Notes: generated by a model not told the origin, from the sequence alone. Shown: positions 8,673 through 18,951, counted from the first letter of the stretch. The stretch: DNA of 64,000 nt from Bacillus pumilus (GCF_900186955.1 NZ_LT906438.1:1736001-1800000), one strand, 5' to 3'. Numbers and translations are program-made.

Positions 8673-10889
8673 ATGAGAACTTTAGTCCTTTTACGAGGTC
8701 TCCCAGGCGTAGGGAAATCAACTTGGATCAAAGCCCAAGGCTTAGAGCCTTACACATTATCAGCGGATCAGATTCGTCTTTTGACCCAGCCTCCGCAGTT
8801 ATCTGTCAATGGGAAACCAGAAATTTCAAGCAAGCATGACCACAAAGTCTGGTCTTTATTATTTGAATTGCTTACAGCACGTATGGAACGCGGAGACTTT
8901 ACTGTGATTGATGCCACGCATATTTCAAGCAAATCGATATCTCAATATAAATCGCTGGCCACATCGTATCGTTACAGGGTGTATGTCGTCGATTTCACGC
9001 AGGTGCCGCTTGAAACAGCTCTATTGCAAAATCGCTCACGGGAAGCTCACAAAGTTGTGCGGGAGTCTGTTTTATATCAAATGAATGAGCGGTTAAAAAC
9101 AGAAAAGGTCCCATCATGGGTGACTGTCTTGCAGCCTGAGAAATATCCGCAAGTGATGACCTATCAGCCTCGATCCTTCGATCAATATGAGGCCATTCAT
9201 GTTTTTGGAGATATTCACGGCTGTCATACCGCTCTGACCACCTATTTGCAAGGAGATATTAAAGAAAATGAACTTTATATCTTTGCAGGTGATTTGCTTG
9301 ATAGAGGCATAGAAAACAAGGAAGTATTAGAATGGATGCTCGCACATAGAGAATGCCGGAATGTCATCGTGATTGAGGGAAATCATGATCAGCATTTATA
9401 CCGGTTTGCACATGGTGAAAAAGTAAGAAGTAATATGTTTAACCGGCATACTGCACCTGAGATTGAAGCAGCAGACTTTGATTTAAAAGAAGTACGAAAG
9501 TTTGTCAGGACATTTCATCAGCTTACTTATTTTACGTACCATGGCAAGACATTTCTTGTTACCCACGGGGGGCTTGCTCATTTGCCAGAAGAGCTATTGC
9601 ATGTCTCAACACAGCAGCTCATCCACGGTGTAGGTGAATATTCAGATGACATTGATCACTTGTTTGTTCAAAATACTGCTGGATTAGATGTCATTCAAAT
9701 TCACGGGCATCGCAATTTATACAGGCTGCCTACTCAAGCAGCGGAAAGGTCTTATAATCTAGAAGGCCAGGTTGAATTCGGGGGACAGCTGAGGGTGTTG
9801 AAAATCACAGCTGACGGGATTGAGACTCATGAAATTGACAACCCAATCTATAGAGCTTCTGAGAAAAAACCATCAGCCGCTATTCAACCAGATATCTCAC
9901 TAGATGACTTTTTAGCTCACTTAGATCAGCATGAGTATGTACAGGAATTAAAGCTTCCGCACCATATTTCATCTTTTAATTTTACGAAAAAAGCGTTTAG
10001 TGAACGGCAGTGGGATGATGTGAATGTGAAGGCAAGAGGTTTGTTTGTCAATATGGTGTCAAAGCAGATTGTTTCAAGAAGCTACAACAAATTTTTTAAC
10101 ATTGATGAGCGTCCGGAGACAAAAATGCATCATCTAGTAAACCACCTTCAATTTCCTGTCACCGTCTATGATAAAGCAAATGGATATTTAGGGACGGTTG
10201 GGTATAACGAAATGGAAGATGAATTGGTGTTTACGTCCAAATCGTATACATCTCATGTGAAACAAAATCAGCATGCTTCCTGGGTCGAGGAGTTATTCTA
10301 TCAGACCTTCGGAGACGTGCAGGTCGACTACATCAAATCATACGTACGTGACCACAATGCATCTCTTGTGTTTGAAGTCATTTTGCCAGAGAAAGACCCA
10401 CATATTATCACATATGATCATGATCAACTCATTTTGCTTGATATAGTGAAGCGTCAGCTAAGCTATGAAAAGGCACCATTTACTGAAGTGAAAAGAGTAA
10501 GCGAACAGCTTGGAATATCCAGCAAGCAGGAAGTGGCTGTGTTCCATGATTGGACGTCTTTTTATAAATGGTATCAGGCCGTTTCTCATGACGACTCGAT
10601 CAAAGAAGAGGGATATGTCATTGAGGATGATCGCGGCTTGATGACCAAGCTCAAACTTCCTTATTATCAATTCTGGAAACAGATGCGCGCGATCAAACAA
10701 CGCGTTGCAGAGAAGCGTTCCACGCAAAAATATATGAAGGCATTGCAAACAGCAGAGCAAGCTAGATTTTATACGTGGCTTCTTGAGCAAGATGCCCATG
10801 TTGTGAGAAATAGCTCCATTATCGAGCTGCGCTCACAATTTGAGCAAAGCGATGCTGCCCAGTTGAATAAGGATGGAATAAATGCATAG
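8673..10889 (+). CDS. Trifunctional RNA repair protein: kinase, metallophosphatase and ligase domains
   Basis: The 738-residue protein has three parts. Residues 1-165 are a P-loop kinase (GLPGVGKST at 9-17, SADQIR after strand 2). Residues 173-390 are a calcineurin-like phosphatase with GDIHGC (179-184), GDLLDRG and EGNHD (235-239). Residues 410-730 resemble an Rnl1-type RNA ligase, with ARGLFVN, RSYNKFFN and candidate nucleophile Lys501 in DKANG. Together they would heal broken RNA ends (5' phosphorylation, 2',3'-phosphate removal) and seal them, as in T4 Pnkp/Rnl1 or bacterial Pnkp. No Hen1 methyltransferase adjoins. ATG 8673 follows AAAGGAG. Domain calls are strong; the RNA substrate is inferred. 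Confidence 0.85.
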   Translation: MRTLVLLRGLPGVGKSTWIKAQGLEPYTLSADQIRLLTQPPQLSVNGKPEISSKHDHKVWSLLFELLTARMERGDFTVIDATHISSKSISQYKSLATSYRYRVYVVDFTQVPLETALLQNRSREAHKVVRESVLYQMNERLKTEKVPSWVTVLQPEKYPQVMTYQPRSFDQYEAIHVFGDIHGCHTALTTYLQGDIKENELYIFAGDLLDRGIENKEVLEWMLAHRECRNVIVIEGNHDQHLYRFAHGEKVRSNMFNRHTAPEIEAADFDLKEVRKFVRTFHQLTYFTYHGKTFLVTHGGLAHLPEELLHVSTQQLIHGVGEYSDDIDHLFVQNTAGLDVIQIHGHRNLYRLPTQAAERSYNLEGQVEFGGQLRVLKITADGIETHEIDNPIYRASEKKPSAAIQPDISLDDFLAHLDQHEYVQELKLPHHISSFNFTKKAFSERQWDDVNVKARGLFVNMVSKQIVSRSYNKFFNIDERPETKMHHLVNHLQFPVTVYDKANGYLGTVGYNEMEDELVFTSKSYTSHVKQNQHASWVEELFYQTFGDVQVDYIKSYVRDHNASLVFEVILPEKDPHIITYDHDQLILLDIVKRQLSYEKAPFTEVKRVSEQLGISSKQEVAVFHDWTSFYKWYQAVSHDDSIKEEGYVIEDDRGLMTKLKLPYYQFWKQMRAIKQRVAEKRSTQKYMKALQTAEQARFYTWLLEQDAHVVRNSSIIELRSQFEQSDAAQLNKDGINA

Positions 10890-10899
10890 TCTAAAATGG

Positions 10900-10927
10900 A
10901 GTCTTTTCTAAGGAAAAGGCTTTTTTT
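10900..10927 (+). terminator. Terminator after the RNA repair gene
   Basis: AGTCTTTTC pairs with GAAAAGGCT (one G-T pair) around TAAG, followed by a T run. Confidence 0.7.
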
Positions 10928-10953
10928 GATGCAATTGAAAGGTGGACCCTGAC

Positions 10954-11664
10954 ATGCCTGACCACATTGAAGTCATTTTACGGACGATGTTTGCTTTTGC
11001 GATTTTATTTGGCGGAGCACGTCTTCTTGGAAAGCAAACCATTGCTCAAATGAATATTTTTGATTTTATAGCAGCCATCAGCTTAGGTTCAATTGCGGCG
11101 AGTCTCGCGTTTAATACAACGCTTCCATTTCATCACACGACGATTTCCTTTGTCACGCTTGTCATGATCATTTATGTGATTTCACTGATTGCTTTAAGGA
11201 GCCGGAAATTGAGAGGTTTTATGGCTGGTAAACCAACCCTTGTCATACAAAATGGCAAAATTCTTGAAGAGAATATGAAGGGAATGAGGTATACCCTTGA
11301 TTATTTAAATCAGCAGCTGAGAGAAAAAGACATTTTTGATATTAGCGAAGTTGAATTTGCTATGATTGAAACAGATGGGCATATGTCAGTGAAAAAATAT
11401 CCTTCATTTGAAAATGTCACTCGAAAGGATCTTCAATTGTATATGAAGGCAGAGGGCTACATGCCGATCGAAGTGATCATGGACGGAAAGCTCATTTTGA
11501 AAAACATTCAAGAAAATCAATTAACAGTGGAGTGGATAGATGAAGAGCTTAAGAAAAGGCAGCTCTCCTTAAAGGACATTGTATACGCAGTCCGTTCAAG
11601 TAATGGCAGCTTATATATTGATACATATGACGACCACATTCACTCTCCGATTGATCAAGAATGA
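10954..11664 (+). CDS. DUF421 membrane protein (YetF/YrbG family)
   Basis: This 236-residue protein has three N-terminal membrane helices (to about residue 80) with the family segment GGARLLGKQTIAQMNIFDFI, then a soluble alpha/beta domain containing GKPTLVIQNGKIL and DISEVEFAMIETDG. Bacillus has several paralogues, some linked to spore or germination functions; the biochemical role is unclear. ATG 10954 is preferred to GTG 10942 because AAAGGTGG then lies eight bases away. No partner gene is obvious. Confidence 0.8.
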   Translation: MPDHIEVILRTMFAFAILFGGARLLGKQTIAQMNIFDFIAAISLGSIAASLAFNTTLPFHHTTISFVTLVMIIYVISLIALRSRKLRGFMAGKPTLVIQNGKILEENMKGMRYTLDYLNQQLREKDIFDISEVEFAMIETDGHMSVKKYPSFENVTRKDLQLYMKAEGYMPIEVIMDGKLILKNIQENQLTVEWIDEELKKRQLSLKDIVYAVRSSNGSLYIDTYDDHIHSPIDQE

Positions 11665-11831
11665 AGTATAGTGCTGAGGTCACCCACGTGACACATATCT
11701 GTCAATTTTTCTAAGTCCTTTGGATGCTGTCTGACTAGGCATCATTTCTTAATTATTATTATTTTCAGAAAATGTGATGACGGAAAAAAATAAATGTGTT
11801 TAAGTGTATATAGAATAAATTAAAATATTAA

Positions 11832-11866
11832 TATAATATGCAACATGCGGAATGAACGTTCATTCC
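11832..11866. promoter_or_regulatory. -10 element and TetR-type palindromic operator of bscR-cypB
   Basis: TATAAT at 11832-11837 is followed by the perfect 18-base palindrome GGAATGAACGTTCATTCC at 11849-11866. This matches the operator I recall for the B. megaterium P450 BM3 repressor Bm3R1. Binding here would block initiation; fatty acids relieve it in the known system. Confidence 0.75.
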
Positions 11867-11887
11867 TAAAGAGGAGGAGGGGATGAA

Positions 11888-12466
11888 GTGCCAGCAGTGA
11901 CTGATAAACAAGAACAGATCATGAAGGCTTCACTAGACTTATTTATTGAACGGGGCTTTGATGGCACCACGATGCCGATGATTTCTAAAAGAGCAAACGT
12001 CGGAGCAGGAACCATTTACCGATATTTCGACAGCAAAGAGGCACTCGTCAATATTTTGTATCAGCGTAGCCTTTCTGCTTTTATCGAAAAAATGAACACA
12101 AACAGTCCAGATCCAAAGGCGAGTATTCGGGCGTACTTTAAGCATGTATTTTATTGCTTGGTTTTATTTACAAAGGAGAATCCAAGCGGGCTATATTTCT
12201 TAGAAATTGATAAGCGATCTCATTACTTAGACGAGACGAGCAAAGAGAAAATGCAGCATTTGTTACATGAGCTATTCCTTATCTTTGAAGAAGGGAAAAA
12301 GGATGGGATTCATCCAAATCTTTCAGGTAGAACCATTCTATCGATTGTATTTGGTGCCTTTGTACAGCTGCATAAACAAATTCTTGCAGAAGAAATAGAG
12401 CCAACGATTGAATTTCTAGAGGACATTGAACAATGTTTATGGCGCGCCATTAGCGTTGCTTCTTAA
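11888..12466 (+). CDS. bscR: TetR-family repressor of the fatty-acid P450 (BscR/Bm3R1 type)
   Basis: The 192-residue regulator has an N-terminal TetR helix-turn-helix (GTTMPMISKRANVGAGTIYRYFDSKEALV region, about residues 25-52) and a C-terminal ligand domain. It directly precedes cypB with a 21-base gap, as in B. subtilis yrhI-yrhJ, and the operator at 11849 sits before it. The family senses fatty acids or acyl-CoA and represses its own operon. GTG 11888 is chosen for the GAGGAGGAGG ribosome site. Confidence 0.9.
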   Translation: MPAVTDKQEQIMKASLDLFIERGFDGTTMPMISKRANVGAGTIYRYFDSKEALVNILYQRSLSAFIEKMNTNSPDPKASIRAYFKHVFYCLVLFTKENPSGLYFLEIDKRSHYLDETSKEKMQHLLHELFLIFEEGKKDGIHPNLSGRTILSIVFGAFVQLHKQILAEEIEPTIEFLEDIEQCLWRAISVAS

Positions 12467-12487
12467 TGATATAAAGGGAGTGGGCAC

Positions 12488-15400
12488 ATGCAACAAACAT
12501 CAATCATTCCAAAACCAAAAACATACGGACCTTTTAAAAATATTCCCCATATAAAAAAGGGGGAGCTTTCTCAAACCTTTTGGAGGCTAGCAGATGAATT
12601 AGGACCGATCTTTCAGTTTGAATTTTCAAAAGCAACAAGTATTTTTGTTTCTAATCATGAACTTTTCCAAGAAATATGTGATGAGAGCCGTTTTGATAAA
12701 TACATTGGGACTAGTCTCAATAAAGTAAGAGCATTTGCAGGGGATGGGTTATTTACGAGCTGGACAGAAGAACCGAACTGGAGAAAGGCTCACCACATCT
12801 TGATGCCGGCGTTTAGTCAGCAGGCCATGAAGGGCTATCATGAAATGATGCTCGATATTGCCACACAGCTTGTACAAAAATGGCAAAGAACAGGCCGTGA
12901 TGAAGAAATTGAAGTAGCAGAGGATATGACAAAGCTTACTTTAGATACGATCGGACTTTGTGGTTTTGATTTCAGGTTTAACAGTTTTTATAAAGAAAAT
13001 CAGCATCCATTCATCGAAAGTATGGTGAATGGTTTAAGCGAAGCGATGGATCAGGCGAGCCGGTTGCCGGTTGCAGATAAGCTAATGATCAAAAGAAGAA
13101 AAAAATTTGAAGAAAATGTCGATTTTATGAAGCAATTAGTAGATGACATTATTCAAGAACGGAAAAAACAAGATAAAACGGGCGATGATTTACTGTCCCT
13201 CATGCTGCATGCAAAGGACCCTGAAACAGGAGAGCGCCTGTCAGATGAAAATATTCGCTATCAAATTATTACCTTCTTAATAGCTGGGCACGAAACAACA
13301 AGCGGGCTACTATCCTTTGCGATTTATTTCTTATTAAAGAATCCTGAAAAATTAAAGAAAGCCGTCCAAGAAGCAGATGATGTACTGCAAGGCGGACTGC
13401 CAACATTTAAGCAGGTACAAAAACTAAATTACACTCGTATGGTTTTAAATGAATCTCTTCGCCTCTGGCCAACAGCGCCTACGTTCTCTCTTTATGCGAA
13501 AGAGGACACCGTCATCGGAGGGAAATATTCGATTGAAAAGAACCAAAGTGTCTCCGTGCTGCTACCTAAGTTACATCGCGATCAAGCGGTATGGGGAGAG
13601 GATGCGGAAGAATTTAAACCAGAGCGGTTTCTACACCCTGAAAAGATCCCGCAGCATGCCTACAAGCCTTTTGGGAATGGACAGCGTGCATGTATTGGCA
13701 TGCAATTCGCTCTTCATGAAGCCACAATGGTACTGGCAATGGTCCTGCACAACCTGGAATTGATTGATCACACATCATATGAACTTGATTTAAAAGAATC
13801 TCTGACGATTAAGCCAAACGATTTTAAAATCAAAGTGCGGCCAAGGAAGCAGCAACTCTTTATGGTACCACCGAAAGAAGAGACGAAAAAAAGCACCACA
13901 ACTGATGAGTCTAAAGTGAAGAGTCATGGTACACCACTGCTTGTTTTATATGGATCAAATCTTGGCACGGCGCAGCAAATCGCAAACGAATTGGCTGAAG
14001 AAGGAAAAGCAAAAGGGTTTGATGTGACCACTGCTCCGCTTGATGACTATACACGCCAATTACCAGATAAGGGTGCAGTCTTTATCGTGACCGCTTCATA
14101 TAATGGACATCCGCCTGACCATGCGAAAAAATTTGTGGATTGGGTCACGCAGGAGAAAGAGCAGGATTTAACAAACGTGACGTTTGCTGTGTTTGGATGC
14201 GGAGATCGAAATTGGGCGAGTACGTACCAGCGTATTCCTCGTCTCATTGATGAAGCACTTGAAAGAAAAGGTGCGAAGCGTGCAGCTGATTTAGGAGAAG
14301 GTGATGCAGGCGGAGATATGGATGAGGATAAAGAAGCATTTCAGAAAACGGTCTTCAAGCAGCTCGCAAAAGAATTTCAGCTCACCTTCCAAGAGAAAGG
14401 GAAGGAAAACCCAAAACTATCAGTTGCTTATACAAATGAGCTAGTAGAACGTCCTGTGGCGAAAACATATGGTGCCTTTTCAGCTGTTGTACTGAAAAAT
14501 GAAGAATTACAATCTGAAAAAAGTGAGCGGCAAACAAGACATATAGAGCTGCAATTGCCTGAAGGGAAAAAGTACAAAGAAGGGGATCATATCGGAATTG
14601 TTCCGAAAAATAGTGATGCACTCGTTCAGCGGGTGATCAATCGCTTCAATCTAGATCCTAAGCAGCACATCAAGCTTTATTCTGAGAAAAAAGCAAATCA
14701 TTTACCTTTAGATCAGCCGATTCAAATGAGAGAATTACTTGCGTCGCATGTTGAGCTTCAAGAGCCTGCAACACGTACGCAGCTAAGAGAGCTCGCCGCA
14801 TATACAGTTTGTCCGCCTCACCGCGTGGAGCTTGAGCAAATGGCTGGTGAAGCGTATCAAGAAGCTATTTTAAAGAAACGAGTAACCATGCTTGACTTAC
14901 TAGATCAATATGAAGCATGTGAGCTGTCATTTGTGCACTTTTTAGCACTTTTACCAGGTTTGAAGCCGCGCTATTATTCTATTTCTAGCTCACCAAAGGT
15001 CGATGAAAAAAGAGTCAGTATCACAGTGGCGGTTGTGAAAGGGAAAGCGTGGAGCGGCCGCGGAGAATATGCCGGAGTCGCATCAAACTATTTATGTGGT
15101 CTGAAGGAAGGTGAAGAAGTCGCCTGCTTCCTCCACGAAGCGCAGGCAGGATTCCAGCTGCCGCCTTCATCTGAAGTACCGATGATCATGATCGGACCGG
15201 GTACAGGAATCGCTCCATTTAGAGGGTTTGTTCAGGCAAGAGAAGTATGGCAGAAGGAAGGCAAACCACTAGGCGAAGCTCACCTATATTTTGGCTGCCG
15301 TCACCCTCATGAAGATGATCTGTATTTTGAAGAAATGCAGCTTGCAGCGCAAAAAGGAGTTGTCCACATCCACCGGGCTTATTCTCGTCACAAAGAGCAA

Positions 15401-15631
15401 AAAGTATATGTTCAGCATTTGTTGAAAGAAGACGGCGGCATGTTAATCAAGTTACTTGACCAAGGTGCGTATCTTTACGTGTGCGGGGACGGAAAAGTCA
15501 TGGCACCAGATGTAGAGGCTACACTGATCGACCTCTATCAACACGAGAAACAATGCTCGAAGGAAGCAGCTGAAAATTGGCTGACAACCCTTGCGAATAA
15601 TAATAGATATGTAAAAGATGTATGGAGCTGA
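12488..15631 (+). CDS. cypB: Bifunctional cytochrome P450/NADPH reductase, CYP102A family
   Basis: This 1047-residue fusion is self-sufficient. The P450 domain (1-460) has the I-helix AGHETTSG (266-273), ExxR in ESLR and heme motif [10 protein letters not shown] with ligand Cys402. It is followed by a flavodoxin FMN domain from about 478 ([14 protein letters not shown]) and an FAD/NADPH ferredoxin-reductase domain ([27 protein letters not shown]). The family hydroxylates fatty acids near the omega end. It is cotranscribed with bscR and ends in a hairpin terminator. Length matches P450 BM3. Confidence 0.97.
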   Translation: MQQTSIIPKPKTYGPFKNIPHIKKGELSQTFWRLADELGPIFQFEFSKATSIFVSNHELFQEICDESRFDKYIGTSLNKVRAFAGDGLFTSWTEEPNWRKAHHILMPAFSQQAMKGYHEMMLDIATQLVQKWQRTGRDEEIEVAEDMTKLTLDTIGLCGFDFRFNSFYKENQHPFIESMVNGLSEAMDQASRLPVADKLMIKRRKKFEENVDFMKQLVDDIIQERKKQDKTGDDLLSLMLHAKDPETGERLSDENIRYQIITFLIAGHETTSGLLSFAIYFLLKNPEKLKKAVQEADDVLQGGLPTFKQVQKLNYTRMVLNESLRLWPTAPTFSLYAKEDTVIGGKYSIEKNQSVSVLLPKLHRDQAVWGEDAEEFKPERFLHPEKIPQHAYKPFGNGQRACIGMQFALHEATMVLAMVLHNLELIDHTSYELDLKESLTIKPNDFKIKVRPRKQQLFMVPPKEETKKSTTTDESKVKSHGTPLLVLYGSNLGTAQQIANELAEEGKAKGFDVTTAPLDDYTRQLPDKGAVFIVTASYNGHPPDHAKKFVDWVTQEKEQDLTNVTFAVFGCGDRNWASTYQRIPRLIDEALERKGAKRAADLGEGDAGGDMDEDKEAFQKTVFKQLAKEFQLTFQEKGKENPKLSVAYTNELVERPVAKTYGAFSAVVLKNEELQSEKSERQTRHIELQLPEGKKYKEGDHIGIVPKNSDALVQRVINRFNLDPKQHIKLYSEKKANHLPLDQPIQMRELLASHVELQEPATRTQLRELAAYTVCPPHRVELEQMAGEAYQEAILKKRVTMLDLLDQYEACELSFVHFLALLPGLKPRYYSISSSPKVDEKRVSITVAVVKGKAWSGRGEYAGVASNYLCGLKEGEEVACFLHEAQAGFQLPPSSEVPMIMIGPGTGIAPFRGFVQAREVWQKEGKPLGEAHLYFGCRHPHEDDLYFEEMQLAAQKGVVHIHRAYSRHKEQKVYVQHLLKEDGGMLIKLLDQGAYLYVCGDGKVMAPDVEATLIDLYQHEKQCSKEAAENWLTTLANNNRYVKDVWS

Positions 15632-15640
15632 CAAGAGGGA

Positions 15641-15666
15641 AGACCGCCAATTAGGCGGTTTTTTCT
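15641..15666 (+). terminator. Terminator of bscR-cypB
   Basis: ACCGCC pairs with GGCGGT around AATTA, followed by TTTTTT. Confidence 0.75.
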
Positions 15667-15824
15667 GTTTCATCAAGAGAGGTGAGATCGATAGAATGAA
15701 AGTTTGAAAGATACAAAACACCTAATTTGAAAATGAAATATTTTGTAAAAAATAAGAATATTCTCTCATTTACTCCAATATGGAACAATCGTATCATTTT
15801 TGATAAAGGACATAAAGGAGGAAT

Positions 15825-16736
15825 ATGATGAAAAAGGTGAAAATGTTACTCCCTTCTCTACTCGTTTTTGGTGCTTTAAGTGTGCCTAGTTTTGCCCATG
15901 CCGCATCGGATTCAGTATTAACATCTGATTATGACATGGTGACTTCTGATGGAAAGGTGATCTCTTCAAGTGATTTCCACAATGATACGAAATCCCCCTC
16001 ATCCTTTGATAAAGTGGATGATCTATCTTCAACTGTTGGTGAAAAAGTAAAACCACTATCAAAATATGTAAAGGACTTTCAAACTAAAGTCGTCATTGGA
16101 GACGACGGTAGAACAAAAGTAGCAAACACAAGAGTAGCACCATATAATTCAATTGCTTATATTACATTTGGCGGCTCAAGCTGTACGGGGACACTCATTG
16201 CCCCTAACAAAATTTTGACAAACGGACACTGCGTGTACAATACAGCATCAAGAAGTTATAGTGCAAAAGGATCGGTGTATCCAGGGATGAATGATAGCAC
16301 TGCGGTAAATGGGTCAGCGAATATGACAGAGTTCTATGTACCAAGCGGATATATCAATACAGGTGCGAGCCAATATGATTTTGCCGTGATCAAAACAGAT
16401 ACGAACATTGGCAATACAGTCGGTTACCGTTCCATCCGTCAGGTGACAAACTTAACTGGAACAACGATTAAAATTTCTGGATATCCAGGTGATAAAATGA
16501 GATCGACTGGCAAGGTGTCGCAGTGGGAGATGTCAGGTCCTGTGACAAGAGAAGATACGAATCTCGCATACTATACGATTGATACATTTAGCGGAAATTC
16601 AGGCTCAGCGATGCTAGATCAAAATCAGCAAATCGTTGGGGTTCATAACGCAGGGTATTCAAACGGAACGATTAATGGCGGTCCAAAAGCGACAGCTGCC
16701 TTTGTTGAATTTATCAACTATGCAAAAGCGCAATAA
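15825..16736 (+). CDS. mpr: Secreted glutamyl endopeptidase precursor (Mpr/BLase/Gse type)
   Basis: The 303-residue precursor has a signal peptide (KK, hydrophobic core, cut near AHA-AS, residue 27), a propeptide to about 88, and a mature S1B serine protease starting VVIGDDGR at about 89. The catalytic triad is His135 (TNGHC), Asp185 (YDFAV) and Ser259 (GNSGS). The mature sequence is the one I recall for the B. intermedius/B. pumilus enzyme, which cuts after Glu and Asp. Start 15825 follows AAAGGAGGAAT. It is expressed alone and ends in a strong hairpin. Confidence 0.95.
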   Translation: MMKKVKMLLPSLLVFGALSVPSFAHAASDSVLTSDYDMVTSDGKVISSSDFHNDTKSPSSFDKVDDLSSTVGEKVKPLSKYVKDFQTKVVIGDDGRTKVANTRVAPYNSIAYITFGGSSCTGTLIAPNKILTNGHCVYNTASRSYSAKGSVYPGMNDSTAVNGSANMTEFYVPSGYINTGASQYDFAVIKTDTNIGNTVGYRSIRQVTNLTGTTIKISGYPGDKMRSTGKVSQWEMSGPVTREDTNLAYYTIDTFSGNSGSAMLDQNQQIVGVHNAGYSNGTINGGPKATAAFVEFINYAKAQ

Positions 16737-16748
16737 AAGCTAGAACAT

Positions 16749-16783
16749 AAAGCTTGTTTCCTTCATAGGGGACAAGCTTTTTT
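16749..16783 (+). terminator. Terminator of the glutamyl endopeptidase gene
   Basis: AAAGCTTGTTTCC pairs with GGGGACAAGCTTT around TTCATA, followed by T residues. Confidence 0.8.
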
Positions 16784-16873
16784 ATGTGGATACAAGTGTC
16801 TATCTGTCTATGCTTGAAAGATTCATTGAGTTCTAGCCTCTTCATTTTTTTCACATGTCATTCGTGAACAACT

Positions 16874-16881
16874 CATACATT
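16874..16881 (+). promoter_or_regulatory. Candidate SigmaE -10 element of nucB
   Basis: CATACATT fits the SigmaE -10 consensus and lies about 60 bases before nucB, a gene known to be expressed in the sporulating mother cell. The -35 part is not clear. Confidence 0.4.
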
Positions 16882-16943
16882 AAAATGACACATTTCCTTT
16901 ATGTCAAGATTCTACTTGAGAAAAATGAGGAGGTCACGCATTT

Positions 16944-17378
16944 TTGAAGATGAGAAGAGGCTGGATTACTGCTGTCGCCTTATGCTTTGTGATATGGATG
17001 GGCACGCTATTAGGTGGATTTGGGGAGGAACATGCGGCAAAAGGTGCCGATCGATATGATCATGTCATTCAATTTCCAAAGGAACGGTACCCTGAAACAG
17101 GCAGTCATATTCAAGAAGCCATTCGAAAAGGGCATTCAGATGTGTGTACGATAGACCGAAATGGAGCAGATGCCCGCAGGCAAGAATCATTAAAAGGCAT
17201 TCCGACAAAACCTGGCTTTGACCGGGATGAGTGGCCGATGGCGGTTTGTCTTGAGGGAGGAAAAGGCGCAAGCGTTCAATATGTCAGTCCATCTGATAAT
17301 AGGGGAGCAGGCTCATGGGTCGGGCACCAAATCAGCGGATTTCCTGATGGGAAAAGAATATTATTCATTGTGAAATAA
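16944..17378 (+). CDS. nucB: Secreted sporulation nuclease NucB
   Basis: This 144-residue NucA/NucB-family DNase has an N-terminal signal peptide (about residues 1-33) and the family blocks [31 protein letters not shown] and [13 protein letters not shown], which hold the active-site Asp, Glu and Asn and two disulfide cysteines. It degrades extracellular DNA; in B. subtilis it is made by the mother cell and is known to disperse biofilms. TTG 16944 is chosen because GAGGAGGT is nine bases upstream; ATG 16950 is the alternative. Confidence 0.93.
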   Translation: MKMRRGWITAVALCFVIWMGTLLGGFGEEHAAKGADRYDHVIQFPKERYPETGSHIQEAIRKGHSDVCTIDRNGADARRQESLKGIPTKPGFDRDEWPMAVCLEGGKGASVQYVSPSDNRGAGSWVGHQISGFPDGKRILFIVK

Positions 17379-17386
17379 ATCTGAGG

Positions 17387-17419
17387 AAAAGGCACCCCTC
17401 AATCGGGTGCCTTTTTTTT
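17387..17419 (+). terminator. Terminator of nucB
   Basis: AGGCACCC pairs with GGGTGCCT around CTCAATC, with a long T run. Confidence 0.85.
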
Positions 17420-17526
17420 ATATGATCAGAGCGTATCCGAGCTGGCAGGGAAAAAAGATTCAGTGGTACAATCAATCTATAAGGTACAAAGACTGACAAG
17501 AAGAAAATGTGAAGGGACATTTGCTT

Positions 17527-18375
17527 ATGGATAAGAACCGTGCATTATACGATTTTTTTATGCAGCATGCAGAGAAGTTGACTGAAACATGGTATGAATC
17601 AATTGAGGACGATGATCCAGAATCCATATACCGTTCAACAGATTCCAGCATCATATCAGAGCTAAAACGGCAAAATCAAGATTATTACCAGCATTTTATA
17701 CGTGCTCTTATTGAAGACAAGACGTATTTACATACTGAGTTTAAAAAGTGGTCTGAAGACTTAGCCAGTGACCCAAAGCATTTAAACACACCATTAGATT
17801 ATGTTGTGAGAGAATACATGTCCAATCAAAGAGTGGTCCTTCATTACTTAAAAGAATTTATTAAACAGCGTCAAGATGAAATTGATATTGACCGCATCTT
17901 TTATTGGTATGATTTAATTTCAGAGGCGTTTAATATTTCCATTCATATGTTCATCCAGCAATATGTGAAAAATACAACGAGGAAGCTCGTGGCACAAAGA
18001 GACATGATTTACGAGCTGAGCTCACCTGTCATTGTCTTAAAAAGTTATATTGCGTTATTGCCGTTAGTAGGTGATATTGATACAGCGAGAGCAAAGATTA
18101 TTTTAGAAAATACGCTAAAACAGTGCTCACAAAAAGGTGTACAGCATTTATGTATTGATTTATCGGGCGTTGTCATTATTGATACAATGGTGGCTCATCA
18201 AATCTTTGATCTTGTCACATCACTTCGGTTAATTGGAGTAGAGACAACTATTTCAGGAATCAGACCAGAAATTGCCCAAACCGCTGTGCAGCTCGGGCTT
18301 CCTTTTAATGAATTTCGCACGGCATCATCACTTGCTCACGCCTTAGACCGCATGACTGAATTTACTTCAATATAA
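17527..18375 (+). CDS. RsbR-family stressosome protein with STAS domain
   Basis: The 282-residue protein has an N-terminal all-helical non-heme-globin-like domain (about 1-150) and a C-terminal STAS domain (about 160-275; LCIDLSGVVIIDTMVAHQI). This is the plan of RsbRA-RsbRD, co-antagonists that form the stressosome with RsbS and gate RsbT to activate SigmaB. Thr in the DT pair of the STAS segment is a likely RsbT phosphorylation site. ATG 17527 follows GAAGGGA; the upstream GTG 17509 has none. Which paralogue it is cannot be decided here. Confidence 0.85.
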   Translation: MDKNRALYDFFMQHAEKLTETWYESIEDDDPESIYRSTDSSIISELKRQNQDYYQHFIRALIEDKTYLHTEFKKWSEDLASDPKHLNTPLDYVVREYMSNQRVVLHYLKEFIKQRQDEIDIDRIFYWYDLISEAFNISIHMFIQQYVKNTTRKLVAQRDMIYELSSPVIVLKSYIALLPLVGDIDTARAKIILENTLKQCSQKGVQHLCIDLSGVVIIDTMVAHQIFDLVTSLRLIGVETTISGIRPEIAQTAVQLGLPFNEFRTASSLAHALDRMTEFTSI

Positions 18376-18408
18376 AAACCAGGCCGATTGAATGGCCTGG
18401 TTTTTTAT
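18374..18408. terminator. Bidirectional terminator
   Basis: AACCAGGCC pairs with GGCCTGGTT with A and T tracts on both sides, between the convergent RsbR-type gene and iseA. Confidence 0.85.
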
Positions 18409-18951
18409 TTAGATAACAGCGTCAATTTTTGTGACTTTCCAATCTTTTTGTCCTTTTTCGAACGTAACCGTTCTTTGTACTTTGCGTCCATCAAGTGTTG
18501 GGACAGTGAATTCATATGTGCGGACTGTTTGTTTTTTAGAGACAAGTTTAGGTGTCGCTTTATCCCAATTAAGCATATTGTCTCCGTCGCCGACTGGAAC
18601 AGCCATTTTGCCTTTATGAACAATGAACTGGTAGTCTTTTAAACCTTGATTGATGGCTTCTTTTGTGAAAACTTGAGATAGGTAGCTGTTTAGTTTTTTC
18701 TTTGTATCAAATGTTTTAGAAAGATAGTTGTAAGTCATGTCTTTATAGCTAAATGATTTTAATTTGTAATCAGAATGTTCATTAATTTTGTAGCCTGACA
18801 TCGCACTCCAAAAGTGTTCCCGTGCATCAAGGGCAATATGTAACGCTTCTTTATTTGTCAAAGTGGCTGGTTTTTTAGAAGCGGCCAATGTTGTAGATTG
18901 TAATGAGATCATAAGCATAATAGCAGTTAATAAAACGAATAATTTTTTCAA
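18409..18951 (-). CDS. iseA: IseA-type inhibitor of cell-wall DL-endopeptidases
   Basis: The 180-residue product has a cleavable signal peptide (about residues 1-24, AMA-like site LAA-SKK) and the IseA fold pattern (KEALHIALDAREHFWSAMSG; FSYKDMTYNYLSKTFDTKKKL). IseA (YoeB) of B. subtilis is secreted and inhibits the autolysins LytE, LytF and CwlO. Upstream, on the same strand, a good WalR box (19006-19022) fits the known repression of iseA by WalRK. A GGAGGC ribosome site lies before the ATG. Confidence 0.85.
   Translation of the reverse strand: MKKLFVLLTAIMLMISLQSTTLAASKKPATLTNKEALHIALDAREHFWSAMSGYKINEHSDYKLKSFSYKDMTYNYLSKTFDTKKKLNSYLSQVFTKEAINQGLKDYQFIVHKGKMAVPVGDGDNMLNWDKATPKLVSKKQTVRTYEFTVPTLDGRKVQRTVTFEKGQKDWKVTKIDAVI

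Noticed and set aside
10458..10799. 113-residue minus-strand frame inside the RNA repair gene
   Set aside because: Antisense to a well-supported coding region, with no ribosome site and no family.
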